Shown here in pieces: positions 23,473 through 31,515 of a stretch of 31,515 bases of DNA. The position numbers were made by a program, and so were the translations under genes. Location: NCBI GenBank assembly GCA_037139195.1, contig JBAXGW010000053.1, forward strand, positions 1-31,515, read 5' to 3'. The notes beneath the pieces are model-generated. The model made no database searches. It was not told the origin of the DNA and was given only the letters and a program-made list of their open reading frames with translations. This DNA is from JBAXGW01 sp037139195 (GTDB lineage Bacteria; Bacteroidota; Bacteroidia; Bacteroidales; JAHJDW01). Numbering within the stretch: the first letter of the stretch is position 1; every line of letters begins with the position of its first letter.

Positions 23473-25056
23473 ATGAAATATTTAAACTTTTCATTCTCAC
23501 ATTTTAATAAATATTCCAAGCTAGTTTTTATTCTGCTTGTTTATTGTTTTTTATTTTCAAGCTGTATTTCTGTTGAAAAATACAATAAACGGTTAAATGA
23601 TCTTCATTCGGCAAAGGAAATAAAAAAAGACATTGATTTTGTTTACAGGAAACTACAGTTACATCCTTCATTATACTGGTATATAAGCAAAAAGGAACTC
23701 GACTATAAATTTGATAGTTTAAAGGCCACAATTAATTGCCCAATGACGAGCAATGAATTTTTCTTTAAAATAAGCCCTCTTATTGCATCGGTTCATCAAG
23801 GTCACATGGCAATTACGCCAATAATAAAAAAGTATCCCAAAAAACAGTTAAAAACATTGAATAAAAGTAGAGGTCCAATTTCTCAATTCGATTATTTATG
23901 TTCAGAAGAAAAACTATTAATTATTAAAAATAATTCGAACTTTAAAAATGTTAAAATCGGTACCGAAGTTTTATCAATAAACGATATAAAGCCTTTTGAT
24001 TTAATAAAAAAATACCAGAACACCTATACCTCTGATGGTTATAATCAAACATATATTGCGCAAACACTTGCAAGACATGTGGTTAATTATTATTTTTATG
24101 AATTAGGGTTTAAAGATAGTGTTAAGTTTGACTTGAAATACAACGATACAATTACTTCTTTATGGATAAAACGGAAATATGATAGCCCTTTGATAAAAAC
24201 CGACTCTACAACAAAAAACAAATCAAATGTAAATAGAAAAGAAGAAACTATAAAAAAAATTATTAATGGTTTTAATAAAAACACAAATCAATATAGCAAA
24301 GAATTGAAAATTCTTAAGCCTGATAGTACAGTTGCAATAATAAAGATAAATGATTTTGTGTATGGAAATTTTCGAAAATTTTATAAGCAATCGTTTGCTA
24401 AAATTGATAGTTTAGGAATAAAAACATTAATAATTGATTTAAGAGGCAATAAAGGTGGAAGGCTAAACGATATTCATAATTTATATTCTTATTTAGTTGA
24501 CACCAATTTTGTTTTTATGCAAAATTCGGAAATTGCTTCTAGAAAAAGTGTTTTTAATGTCGGGTATTTCGGGAATAGTCCTATCGCTTTGAAAATTTTT
24601 AAAGGCATTTTCTATCCTCCTTTTATAACGGTATTGCTCTTAAAAACGGAAAAATCATCAGAAGGGAAATACTATTTTAATTTTAAAGCGTCAAAACCAT
24701 CTAAACATCGAAACCCCAATTTTAAAGGCAAAATCTATGTTTTAATTAATGGGGAAAGTTTTTCAGCATCATCAATTTTATCATCAAATTTAAAGGGTTC
24801 TAAACGTGCAGTTTTTGTAGGAGAAGAAACAGGCGGTGCATATAATGGAACAGTTGCTGGTGTTATGCCTTCAGTAAAATTGCCTCATACCAAATTAGAT
24901 TTTCGTTTTGGCTTAATGGCAATAAAACCATTTTGCCAAACAGAAATCGAAGGCAGAGGGATTTTTCCTGATATTGAAATTATTCCTACACTTGAAGAGC
25001 GAATTAATGGCACTGATTCTGAAATGAATTGGATATTAGAAGATATAAAAAAATAA
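23473..25056 (+). CDS. S41-family peptidase lipoprotein
   Basis: This encodes 527 residues. A lipoprotein signal ends in FSSC (C31), so the protein is membrane-anchored, facing the periplasm or surface. The N-terminal helical region (about 50-130) is followed by a possible PDZ-like stretch (NVKIGTEVLSINDIKPFD). The S41 core includes LIIDLRGNKGG and INGESFSASSIL, with S431 as the likely nucleophile. The place where CtpA-type enzymes have their catalytic Lys reads VGEETGGAY, as in the tricorn-core type that uses a different set of residues. Substrate is unknown. The start lies 4 bp after the holB stop, so the two are co-transcribed. The next gene, ricT, has 120 bp before it. Confidence 0.85.
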   Translation: MKYLNFSFSHFNKYSKLVFILLVYCFLFSSCISVEKYNKRLNDLHSAKEIKKDIDFVYRKLQLHPSLYWYISKKELDYKFDSLKATINCPMTSNEFFFKISPLIASVHQGHMAITPIIKKYPKKQLKTLNKSRGPISQFDYLCSEEKLLIIKNNSNFKNVKIGTEVLSINDIKPFDLIKKYQNTYTSDGYNQTYIAQTLARHVVNYYFYELGFKDSVKFDLKYNDTITSLWIKRKYDSPLIKTDSTTKNKSNVNRKEETIKKIINGFNKNTNQYSKELKILKPDSTVAIIKINDFVYGNFRKFYKQSFAKIDSLGIKTLIIDLRGNKGGRLNDIHNLYSYLVDTNFVFMQNSEIASRKSVFNVGYFGNSPIALKIFKGIFYPPFITVLLLKTEKSSEGKYYFNFKASKPSKHRNPNFKGKIYVLINGESFSASSILSSNLKGSKRAVFVGEETGGAYNGTVAGVMPSVKLPHTKLDFRFGLMAIKPFCQTEIEGRGIFPDIEIIPTLEERINGTDSEMNWILEDIKK

Positions 25057-25101
25057 TTTATGCTAACTTCTAAAAAAAATCGATATTCCACCAAAAATGT
25101 T

Positions 25102-25109
25102 TAATTTTG
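25102..25109 (+). promoter_or_regulatory. -7 box candidate upstream of ricT
   Basis: TAATTTTG matches TAnnTTTG, 67 bp before the ricT start. I see no good TTG at the expected upstream distance. Confidence 0.3.
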
Positions 25110-25176
25110 TTAGTTAATTGTGTTTTGAGATAAAACTATTATCCCATCGCAATTTTCTTAAATTATAGAGAATACT

Positions 25177-26283
25177 ATGGCTTGCTATAACTGTAAAAAA
25201 AATAATCAAACATCCGATGAATTGTTTAATCCAAATCGTCAGTACAAAACTTGTTCGCATAAAATGGAAACTTGCGATTGGATGAGCGAAATGCCTCAAG
25301 TTGCCGAAGATGGAGCAAAACAATATGCTGAGATAAGGTTTAAAAATGGGAGAAAAGAATTTTATTTTAATATCAATAATTTAAAAGTTGAGGTTGGTGA
25401 TATTGTGGCAGTTGAAGCATCTCCAGGACATGATATTGGAATAGTGTCTTTAGTTGGAGAAATGGCTTATATTCAAATGAAATATAAAAACATTCAATTA
25501 ACACCCGAAACAGAAAAAAAATTATATCGTAAAGCTAAGCCTGCTGATATTGAAAAGTGGAAAAAGTGCACTGAAATTGAAGATTATACTAAAACAAAAT
25601 CTCGTCAGATTATAAAACGCTTAAATCTGCAAATGAAGCTAACTGATGTAGAATATCAAGGCGACGGAACTAAAGCAATTTTTTATTACTCTGCTGATGA
25701 TCGAGTAGATTTTCGTGAGTTAATTAAAATTTTAGCTGAAGAATTTAAAATTCGTATTGAAATGAAGCAAATTGGGGTACGTCAAGAATCTAGCCGATTG
25801 GGTGGAGTTGGTTCTTGCGGCAGAGAATTGTGTTGTTCAACTTGGCTTTCAAGCTTTAAATCAGTTTCTACCAATACTGCCCGAACTCAACAATTATCAC
25901 TTAATCCTCAAAAACTTGCAGGTCAGTGCGCAAAATTAAAGTGTTGTTTAAATTACGAGCAAGATATATATATCGATTCACTTAAGAAATTTCCAGATAG
26001 CTCTATTGTTCTGAAAACAATGAAAGGAGATGCATTTCATCGAAAAAATGAAATTTTCAAAGATATTTCATACTATTCTTATTTCAATGCTCCAGAAGCT
26101 ATGGTAGAACTTACATTAGAACAGGTTCTTACGATAATCGATATGAATAAATCGAACAAAAAACCTGAAGATTTAGCATTTGGTCAGGGAGAAGAGAAGG
26201 TTAAAATTTCTAACAAACAGTTAAGCGAATTTGATGAAAATGCCAATCCAGAGGATATTAAAAAGCTAGAAGGAAATTACTAG
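25177..26283 (+). CDS. ricT: PSP1-domain protein RicT (YaaT)
   Basis: This encodes 368 residues, longer than B. subtilis RicT (about 275) because of a Bacteroidota N-terminal and C-terminal extension. The central PSP1 region is clear: RKEFYFNINNL ... GDIVAVEASPGHDIGIVSL, then the RVDFRELIKILAEEFKIRIEMKQIG block and the cysteine-rich GSCGRELCCSTWL ... GQCAKLKCCLNYE. The cysteines are those that hold iron-sulphur clusters in the RicAFT complex of Bacillus, which promotes RNase Y-dependent mRNA processing. Partners RicA and RicF are not in the window. A small hairpin (26272-26279 / 26286-26293) overlaps the stop codon and may slow or end transcription before gldH. In Bacteroidota the gene is regularly found next to gldH and holB. 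Confidence 0.9.
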   Translation: MACYNCKKNNQTSDELFNPNRQYKTCSHKMETCDWMSEMPQVAEDGAKQYAEIRFKNGRKEFYFNINNLKVEVGDIVAVEASPGHDIGIVSLVGEMAYIQMKYKNIQLTPETEKKLYRKAKPADIEKWKKCTEIEDYTKTKSRQIIKRLNLQMKLTDVEYQGDGTKAIFYYSADDRVDFRELIKILAEEFKIRIEMKQIGVRQESSRLGGVGSCGRELCCSTWLSSFKSVSTNTARTQQLSLNPQKLAGQCAKLKCCLNYEQDIYIDSLKKFPDSSIVLKTMKGDAFHRKNEIFKDISYYSYFNAPEAMVELTLEQVLTIIDMNKSNKKPEDLAFGQGEEKVKISNKQLSEFDENANPEDIKKLEGNY

Positions 26284-26347
26284 GATAATTTCCCTTTGCA
26301 AAATTATTCTAGTAAGTAGCTGAACAGAAATTTAAAATAATTCGTGA

Positions 26348-26395
26348 AATGCCCATTATTAAAATAAACACAAATCGAAATGATTATTGGGCATT
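26348..26395 (+). repeat. Hairpin in the ricT-gldH spacer
   Basis: AATGCCCA (26348-26355) pairs with TGGGCATT (26388-26395) around a 32-nt loop. It lies within the gldH leader, 35 bp before the start codon, and could be a leader structure. It has no T-run. Confidence 0.35.
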
Positions 26396-26429
26396 ACATC
26401 TGACTTATAAAAACAAACAAAATAAACGG

Positions 26430-26903
26430 ATGAAAAATAATCGTGTTATATTGCAAATAGTTGTCCTATTTATAGTTCTTTTCTCGGTTTCTTGCGATAA
26501 AAACGTACTATATGTAGAAAATCAAACACTTGCCAATTCTGTTTGGAAAAAACAAGATAAACTTTCGTTTACGGCTGATATACAAGATACCATTAATCCT
26601 ATCAATGTTTATTTAAGTGTTAGAAATAAAGGCGATTATAGCTATAGCAATTTATATTTGTTTTTAAATACCATTTTTCCAAATGGTCAAGTTTCTAGAG
26701 ATACCATGGAATGTTTTCTAGCCGATCCTAAAGGAAAATGGTTAGGCAGTGGTATTGGCGATATAAAATCGGTTGAATTGCTTTTTATTAAAAACGTTCG
26801 CTTTGTTGCAAAAGGAAAATATACTTTTGAATTTCAGCAAGCTATGCGCGACGATGAATTAAAGGGAATTTATGAATTTGGATTAAAAATAGAAAAACCT
26901 TAA
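26430..26903 (+). CDS. gldH: GldH family gliding-motility lipoprotein
   Basis: This encodes 157 residues from MKNNRVILQIV, with a lipobox VSC (C22). The mature part (VYL-type phrases NVYLSVRNKGDYSYSNLYLF, DTMECFLADPKGKWLGSGIGD and FEFQQAMRDDELKGIYEFGLKIEK) matches the GldH family. GldH is a lipoprotein needed for gliding and for type IX secretion in Flavobacterium; homologues also occur in non-gliding Bacteroidota. The open frame runs further upstream to an ATG at 26349, but only the ATG at 26430 gives a signal peptide. The gene is 4 bp ahead of pbp1A, so the two are coupled. The T9SS-tagged nuclease in this window is consistent with a working system elsewhere in the genome. Confidence 0.88.
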   Translation: MKNNRVILQIVVLFIVLFSVSCDKNVLYVENQTLANSVWKKQDKLSFTADIQDTINPINVYLSVRNKGDYSYSNLYLFLNTIFPNGQVSRDTMECFLADPKGKWLGSGIGDIKSVELLFIKNVRFVAKGKYTFEFQQAMRDDELKGIYEFGLKIEKP

Positions 26904-26907
26904 TGCA

Positions 26908-29145
26908 ATGGCTATCAAAAAACGTATAAAAATTATTTGGATTTCAGCAATAACTCCGTTTATACTTCTTTTTATTTTGTTTTTTTGCATTTCTGCAGGA
27001 TGGTTTGGCTATATGCCATCGCTTAAAGACCTAGAAAATCCGAAGAGTTTCTTGGCATCAGAAGTAATTTCAAGTGATGGAAAGCTATTAGGAACATTCT
27101 ATTTTGAAAATCGAAGTAATGTAAGATATCAGGAGCTTTCTCCGTATTTAAAAGATGCACTTATAGCTACTGAAGATGTTCGCTTTTACGACCATTCGGG
27201 GGTTGATATTACTGCAATTGGTCGTGTAATTTGGGGTTTAGCAACATTTAGCCATAAAGGCGGAGGTAGTACTATTTCGCAACAATTAGCTAAAAATTTA
27301 TTCCCTCGTGAAAAAAATTCTTCAAAAATAGAAGTCGCATTCCGAAAGCTTAAAGAGTGGGTTATTGCAATTAAGCTAGAACGACGCTATTCTAAAGAAG
27401 AAATTATTGCAATGTATTATAATAAATTTGATTTTCTAAATCTTGCAGTTGGGATAAAATCGGCATCACGCGTGTATTTTAATAAACCTCCAGATTCATT
27501 AAAAATTGAAGAAGCAGCAATGCTTGTTGGAATGTGTCAAAATCCTTCTTTTTACAATCCTCTGCGTCGACCAGATACTACGCTACATCGCAGAAATGTT
27601 GTATTATCGCAAATGATGAAGTATGATTATATTACAAAGGCTCAATTCGACTCGTTAAAACAATTGCCAATAAAGTTAAATTTTCAAAAAGTAGATCATA
27701 AAGAAGGTATAGCAACTTATTTAAGAGAACATTTGAGACAAAAACTTACGGAATGGTGCAAAACACACGAAAAGCCCGATGGAACGCCTTATGATATTTA
27801 TAAAGATGGACTGAAAATATATACAACCATTGATTATAGAATGCAGAAATATGCAGAAGAGGCAGTAACTGAACACATGAAAGGTTTGCAAAAAGAGTTT
27901 TTTAAACACTGGAAAGGAATAAAAAACGCGCCTTTTGATAGTGAAATGACTCCTGAAATGATTGCACAAGTTTATGAACAATCAATGAAAAGATGTGACA
28001 GATATTTTGCGTTGAAAAGAGCAGGTTTAAGCGATAGTGAAATAAAAAAGAATTTCAATACACCTACAGAAATGACTGTTTTTACTTGGAATGGTGAACG
28101 AGATACAACCATGACTCCTATGGATTCGATAAAATACTATAAATATTTTCTGCGATGCGGACTAATGGCGATGAATCCACAGACGGGATATGTAAAAGCG
28201 TATGTTGGTGGAATAAATTATAAGCATTTTCAATTTGATCATGTTATGGTTTCTCGCCGTCAGGTAGGTTCTACTTTTAAACCATTTTTATATGCATTAG
28301 CAATGCAAGAAGGTGAATTTACGCCATGTACAAAAGTTCCTAATGTTCCTGTTACTTTTGATATGGGAGAGGAAGAGCCTGCATGGACTCCTCAAAACTC
28401 CGACGACAAGCACGAAGGAGAGATGGTAACTTTGAGATGGGCTCTGGCAAACTCAGTAAATTATGTTTCCGCCTTTTTAATGAAAAGATATGGACCAGAT
28501 GCTGTAATTCAACTTGCGAGGAAGATGGGAGTAAAGGGTGTTATTCCTGCTGTTGTGTCCATCTGTTTAGGTACTCCAGAACTAACTCTTTATGAAATGG
28601 TTGGTGCTAATTCAACTTATGCAAACAAAGGCACTTACGTTGAACCTATTTTAATTACTAGAATTGAGGATAAGCACGGAAATGTAATTGAGCAATTTAC
28701 ACCTCAAAAAAATGAAGCAATGAGCGAAAAAACTGCATTTTTAATGCTTCAACTAATGAAAGGGGTTGTGCAAAGTGGAACTGGAGGAAGATTGCGTTAC
28801 CGTTTTGGTTTAAATAATCCAATTGCAGGTAAAACAGGAACTACTCAAAACAATTCAGATGGTTGGTTTATTGGTATTACGCCCGATATTGCCGCAGGAG
28901 TTTGGGTTGGAGCCGAAGATAGAAGCATTCATTTTCGTTCTACTGATTTAGGTCAAGGTGCAACTATGGCTTTGCCTATTTGGGGAATTTTTATGAAAAA
29001 AGTATATGCTGACAAATCGCTTAAAGTTTCACAAAGTGATTTTGAAGGTATTGATAAATATCCAGGAATTTATGATTGTGATAAATTCGAAGATAATATT
29101 CAAGATGAAAAAGATCCATTTGGCTCCTCAATATTCAATCAGTAA
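26908..29145 (+). CDS. pbp1A: Class A penicillin-binding protein 1A
   Basis: This bifunctional cell-wall synthase has 745 residues: it polymerises glycan strands and cross-links peptides in the periplasm. A membrane anchor lies at about 9-31. The GT51 glycosyltransferase has the catalytic E89 in ATEDVRFYDHSGVD, then GGSTISQQLAKN and a long E-rich helix. The transpeptidase has S455-T-F-K458 (nucleophile), S516-V-N518 and K642-T-G. All motifs are present, so both activities should be intact. The gene follows gldH after 4 bp, a linkage conserved in Bacteroidota. A terminator is not obvious after the stop at 29145. Confidence 0.93.
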   Translation: MAIKKRIKIIWISAITPFILLFILFFCISAGWFGYMPSLKDLENPKSFLASEVISSDGKLLGTFYFENRSNVRYQELSPYLKDALIATEDVRFYDHSGVDITAIGRVIWGLATFSHKGGGSTISQQLAKNLFPREKNSSKIEVAFRKLKEWVIAIKLERRYSKEEIIAMYYNKFDFLNLAVGIKSASRVYFNKPPDSLKIEEAAMLVGMCQNPSFYNPLRRPDTTLHRRNVVLSQMMKYDYITKAQFDSLKQLPIKLNFQKVDHKEGIATYLREHLRQKLTEWCKTHEKPDGTPYDIYKDGLKIYTTIDYRMQKYAEEAVTEHMKGLQKEFFKHWKGIKNAPFDSEMTPEMIAQVYEQSMKRCDRYFALKRAGLSDSEIKKNFNTPTEMTVFTWNGERDTTMTPMDSIKYYKYFLRCGLMAMNPQTGYVKAYVGGINYKHFQFDHVMVSRRQVGSTFKPFLYALAMQEGEFTPCTKVPNVPVTFDMGEEEPAWTPQNSDDKHEGEMVTLRWALANSVNYVSAFLMKRYGPDAVIQLARKMGVKGVIPAVVSICLGTPELTLYEMVGANSTYANKGTYVEPILITRIEDKHGNVIEQFTPQKNEAMSEKTAFLMLQLMKGVVQSGTGGRLRYRFGLNNPIAGKTGTTQNNSDGWFIGITPDIAAGVWVGAEDRSIHFRSTDLGQGATMALPIWGIFMKKVYADKSLKVSQSDFEGIDKYPGIYDCDKFEDNIQDEKDPFGSSIFNQ

Positions 29146-29275
29146 ATCCTTGATTGAATTATGTTTAACAACAAAACCTCTTTTATTTTAATTCAATTTA
29201 AAAAAATGGTTTAGTATTTGTTTGTGGAAACACAAATAGTATAAAAAGGATGTCTTATAATTTAAAAATAAACAG

Positions 29276-30436
29276 ATGAAACGTATTATTTACTTTCTAA
29301 TTATAGCCCTAGCATTTTCTTCATGTATGTCATCGAAAAAAATGATGAATAAAGGCTATTACGACAGGGCTATTGCAAAGTCGGTTAAAAAATTAAAGAA
29401 AAACCCTCAGAATGGAAAAGAAATTGCAGTTCTCAAAGACGCTTATCGACTAGCAAATCAAAAAGATAACGAGAATATTTCTTTCCTTCGAAAAGAAGGT
29501 CGCCCTGATATTTGGGACGAAGTATTTAGCACCGTTTCTATATTAAAAAATCGTCAAGATATAATTAGAACATTGCCAACTGATGTTTTAAGCAAAATAG
29601 GTTACCAATATATTGATTATGACCAAGAACTCATATCTGCAAAGCAAAAAGCTGCCGAATATTTTTATGTACATGCAGTTTCTTTAATAGATAAAAAAGA
29701 AAAAATGGCAGCGCGTCAGGCTTATGATGAATTGATAAGGGTTAAAGGTTATTATCCATCATATAAAGATGTTGATCAAAAGTTATTATTAGCCAAAGAG
29801 CAAGGAATGAGTTATGTGATTTTTGTGATGAAAAATGTTACATCTGTGCCACTTCCTCCCGATTTTGAAAGTGAACTGACTAAAATAAGCCTATACGAAC
29901 TTAATAATTTTTGGACAAATTTTGATACTAGAGAAGTCAAAAATAGAGTTTATGATTATGCAATTATGGTTAATATGAAAAATATTAACGTTAGCCCAGA
30001 ACAAGCAAAAGAAATTGAGCGTACAGAAACTAAAAAAGTTGAAGATGGCTATCAATATGTTTTAGATGCGAAGGGAAATGTAATGAAAGATTCTTTAGGA
30101 AATGATATTAAAATTCAAAAATATAAAGACATTCAATGTTTTGTTACTGAGCATAAATTGCACAAACAATCTATTATTTCTGGTTCAATTGATTTTATGA
30201 AGTTAAGCAATGGACAACTAATGAAAAGTGATCCAATAACTTCAGAGTATTTTTTCGACTATTCTTGGGCTATTGCGAAGGGAGATATGAATGCAGCCTC
30301 GGAAGAAACAAAAAAAATGATAAAAAACAAAGCAATACCTTTTCCAGATAGTTTTGGAATGCTACTAAATACAGGTCAAATATTAAAAAATATGACTAAA
30401 GATATTATTTGGAGCAATAAAAACATGTTTTACTAG
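29276..30436 (+). CDS. Lipoprotein with helical (TPR-like) N-terminal region
   Basis: This encodes 386 residues with a lipobox SSC (C17). The N-terminal 180 residues are helical and probably TPR-like (MNKGYYDRAIAKSVKKLKKN... and AAEYFYVHAVSLIDKKEK...QAYDELIRVKGYYPSY). The second half is beta-rich, with no recognised domain; it includes repeated surface phrases (VLDAKGNVMKDSLGND). It is predicted to face the periplasm. It stands 130 bp after pbp1A and ends at a strong bidirectional terminator, so it may form its own transcript. Neighbours suggest an envelope role, but this is only a guess by location. Confidence 0.75.
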   Translation: MKRIIYFLIIALAFSSCMSSKKMMNKGYYDRAIAKSVKKLKKNPQNGKEIAVLKDAYRLANQKDNENISFLRKEGRPDIWDEVFSTVSILKNRQDIIRTLPTDVLSKIGYQYIDYDQELISAKQKAAEYFYVHAVSLIDKKEKMAARQAYDELIRVKGYYPSYKDVDQKLLLAKEQGMSYVIFVMKNVTSVPLPPDFESELTKISLYELNNFWTNFDTREVKNRVYDYAIMVNMKNINVSPEQAKEIERTETKKVEDGYQYVLDAKGNVMKDSLGNDIKIQKYKDIQCFVTEHKLHKQSIISGSIDFMKLSNGQLMKSDPITSEYFFDYSWAIAKGDMNAASEETKKMIKNKAIPFPDSFGMLLNTGQILKNMTKDIIWSNKNMFY

Positions 30437-30453
30437 AAAAAATATTTGACAAT

Positions 30454-30489
30454 AAAAATGCTGCTTAATGTTTTTTAAGCAGCATTTTT
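30454..30489. terminator. Bidirectional terminator between convergent genes
   Basis: A 15-bp stem, 30454-30468 / 30475-30489, has a 6-nt loop, with an A-run at one side and a T-run at the other. It serves both the lipoprotein gene (stop 30436) and the minus-strand porin gene (stop 30506). Confidence 0.9.
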
Positions 30490-30505
30490 TATTGACTTAA
30501 AAAAA

Positions 30506-31465
30506 TTAAAATTTATAAGTAAATGCTAATAAACCTCTTATATTTGAAACGGGTTTTCCATTAGTTACTTCAAGTTTTGTGTTTGTTTTAATATCGCCAT
30601 AAGAAGCAACAGTATATTCTAATTCAAAAGCTATATCTAGTTTTCCAGAGATGAAAACAATTCTTGGAGATACTCTATAAACATTGTCAATATAAGTAGT
30701 TGCAGTTGCATTAGCACCTCTAGTGTATAAAGCAAGTTTACTAGTTTTTATTGTATCATTAGATCCTAAATTTTTGGTATAACCTGCAAATAAACCAACC
30801 TGAATTTTTTTACCATTAGTTGTTAAATCTAGCCATACCGATCCTGTTGTTATATTTGTATAATTTAATTCGCCAGTTGCAACGTCTTTAAAATTCATTG
30901 CAGCATAACCACCAATCATTGACATGTCATACGCATTTTGAGCGTAAACACCTTCTAATTTTATTGTAATTGGTTTAAATTTTAGCTTAGCAAATGCTAT
31001 CGCTGAAAGACTTGCTATATTTTCATTAACAGCGTATTTTTTTGTAACTGCAGGCGTAACCTTTGTGGCCCATGTTAATGTGTCAACAGTAGTTACTGCA
31101 GCAGTTTCTGTTATTTCGCTATAAAGTCTTGGAGTATTCATTTTATAATCAACTCCAATTCCAAATACATGTTCAGTTGAATCTGGATTAAACTGAATTT
31201 GGAAATCAATATTAGGAACTCTAGCGTTTCTTAAATATTTTGAACTAGTACCATCAGGACCGTTTGAAGTAAAATCTCTTTGAGAAAAAGCGGTAGCAAT
31301 GAATTTTAATCCTTTCAAATTGTAAGAAAAGCGCATTTGAGGATTACGAGAGAAAGGCTGAAATGGAGCACCAGTATTAAAAGAAACAGTTCCAGGAAAG
31401 CATTCAGCAACAAACATTGGATGCCAAGTTTGACCAAATAGTAATTCAGCTTTTGTCCAATTTAA
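30506..31465 (-). CDS. Outer-membrane porin-like beta-barrel, 5' end missing
   Basis: The frame encodes 319 residues of a porin-like protein, closed by an aromatic C-terminus (AFTYKF), the usual last strand of an outer-membrane barrel. The first ATG in the frame is at 31417, but the frame is open to 31465 and the extra residues (LNWTKAELLFGQTWHP) lead into a familiar stretch of this porin group (MFVAECFPGTVSFNTGAPFQ). Coding homology therefore goes past the ATG. A TGA at 31468-31466 follows, and then a GC-rich hairpin repeat. The signal peptide and first strands are missing, so the gene is truncated by a repeat insertion or by an assembly break. Confidence 0.75.
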   Translation of the reverse strand, partial: LNWTKAELLFGQTWHPMFVAECFPGTVSFNTGAPFQPFSRNPQMRFSYNLKGLKFIATAFSQRDFTSNGPDGTSSKYLRNARVPNIDFQIQFNPDSTEHVFGIGVDYKMNTPRLYSEITETAAVTTVDTLTWATKVTPAVTKKYAVNENIASLSAIAFAKLKFKPITIKLEGVYAQNAYDMSMIGGYAAMNFKDVATGELNYTNITTGSVWLDLTTNGKKIQVGLFAGYTKNLGSNDTIKTSKLALYTRGANATATTYIDNVYRVSPRIVFISGKLDIAFELEYTVASYGDIKTNTKLEVTNGKPVSNIRGLLAFTYKF

Positions 31466-31472
31466 TCAAAAG

Positions 31473-31500
31473 AATTCCTCGAGGCTCTGCCTCGGGGTGA
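31473..31500. repeat. GC-rich hairpin repeat at the right edge
   Basis: The arms 31477-31485 and 31489-31497 (CCTCGAGGC / GCCTCGGGG, with one G-T wobble) face each other around a TCT loop, flanked by GAATT and GTGAG. I recognise this as a dispersed hairpin repeat type common between genes in Bacteroidota. It lies directly against the broken end of the porin gene. Confidence 0.6.
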
Positions 31501-31515
31501 GTAATTTCAAGCGAC

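Noticed and set aside
29220..29237. Small hairpin TTTGTG-GAAA-CACAAA before the lipoprotein gene at 29276
   Set aside because: Only 6 bp of A/T-rich stem, no T-run and no second copy; not enough to call a regulatory element.
1..31515. CRISPR array, tRNA or rRNA genes
   Set aside because: No regular repeat-spacer pattern, no cloverleaf with conserved TTC loop, and no rRNA sequence were recognised in the window.

Overview
The window is AT-rich DNA from a member of the Bacteroidota, most likely class Bacteroidia. The evidence is a GldH lipoprotein gene in the order holB, ricT, gldH, pbp1A, a type IX secretion C-terminal domain on a secreted nuclease, a diheme cytochrome-b succinate:quinone reductase, many short SxxC lipoproteins, promoters of the Bacteroidota type (TTG / TAnnTTTG) and almost no Shine-Dalgarno sequences. 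TAA, TAG and TGA are all used as stops. Repeats at both ends (a 23-bp perfect palindrome and a GTCATTCCGACC-type repeat at the left, a GC-rich hairpin at the right) suggest a draft contig bounded by dispersed repeats.

Layout. 1-520: repeats and a small secreted protein. 883-7733: a four-gene ABC export operon (HlyD/MacA-like adaptor, LolD/MacB-type ATPase, two FtsX-like permeases). 7757-10783: minus-strand genes for an MbnP-like lipoprotein and two unrecognised membrane or secreted proteins. 11321-14895: sdhC, sdhA and sdhB, with junk-like repeats in both spacers. 15044-16180: a stand-alone AAA ATPase behind a striking tandem-palindrome operator and promoter. 16471-19753: small accessory genes (a TM2-like peptide, a uracil-DNA-glycosylase-like protein, two paralogous membrane proteins, and a lipoprotein gene broken by an amber codon). 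20134-21243: endonuclease I with a T9SS tag. 21415-22269: a RhuM plus PLD-like fusion inserted between two 52-bp copies of one promoter. 22344-30436: a housekeeping and envelope block (DNA polymerase III delta', an S41 peptidase lipoprotein, RicT, GldH, PBP1A, and a lipoprotein). 30506-31465: a 5'-truncated outer-membrane porin.

The most interesting item is a pair of about 160-nt elements, one on the minus strand (11008 to 10847) and one on the plus strand (16281-16442). Their helices differ in sequence but pair in both copies, while the same asymmetric internal loop is kept (GAAATC opposite GAACCTC). Both start with AGCGTT(T)AGC, have a GAAA-like or CAAA capped GC hairpin and end in a T-run. 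This covariation points to a structured RNA family rather than a DNA repeat. Other points worth a look are the duplicated promoter around the RhuM gene, the operator of the ATPase gene, and the porin cut at the contig edge.
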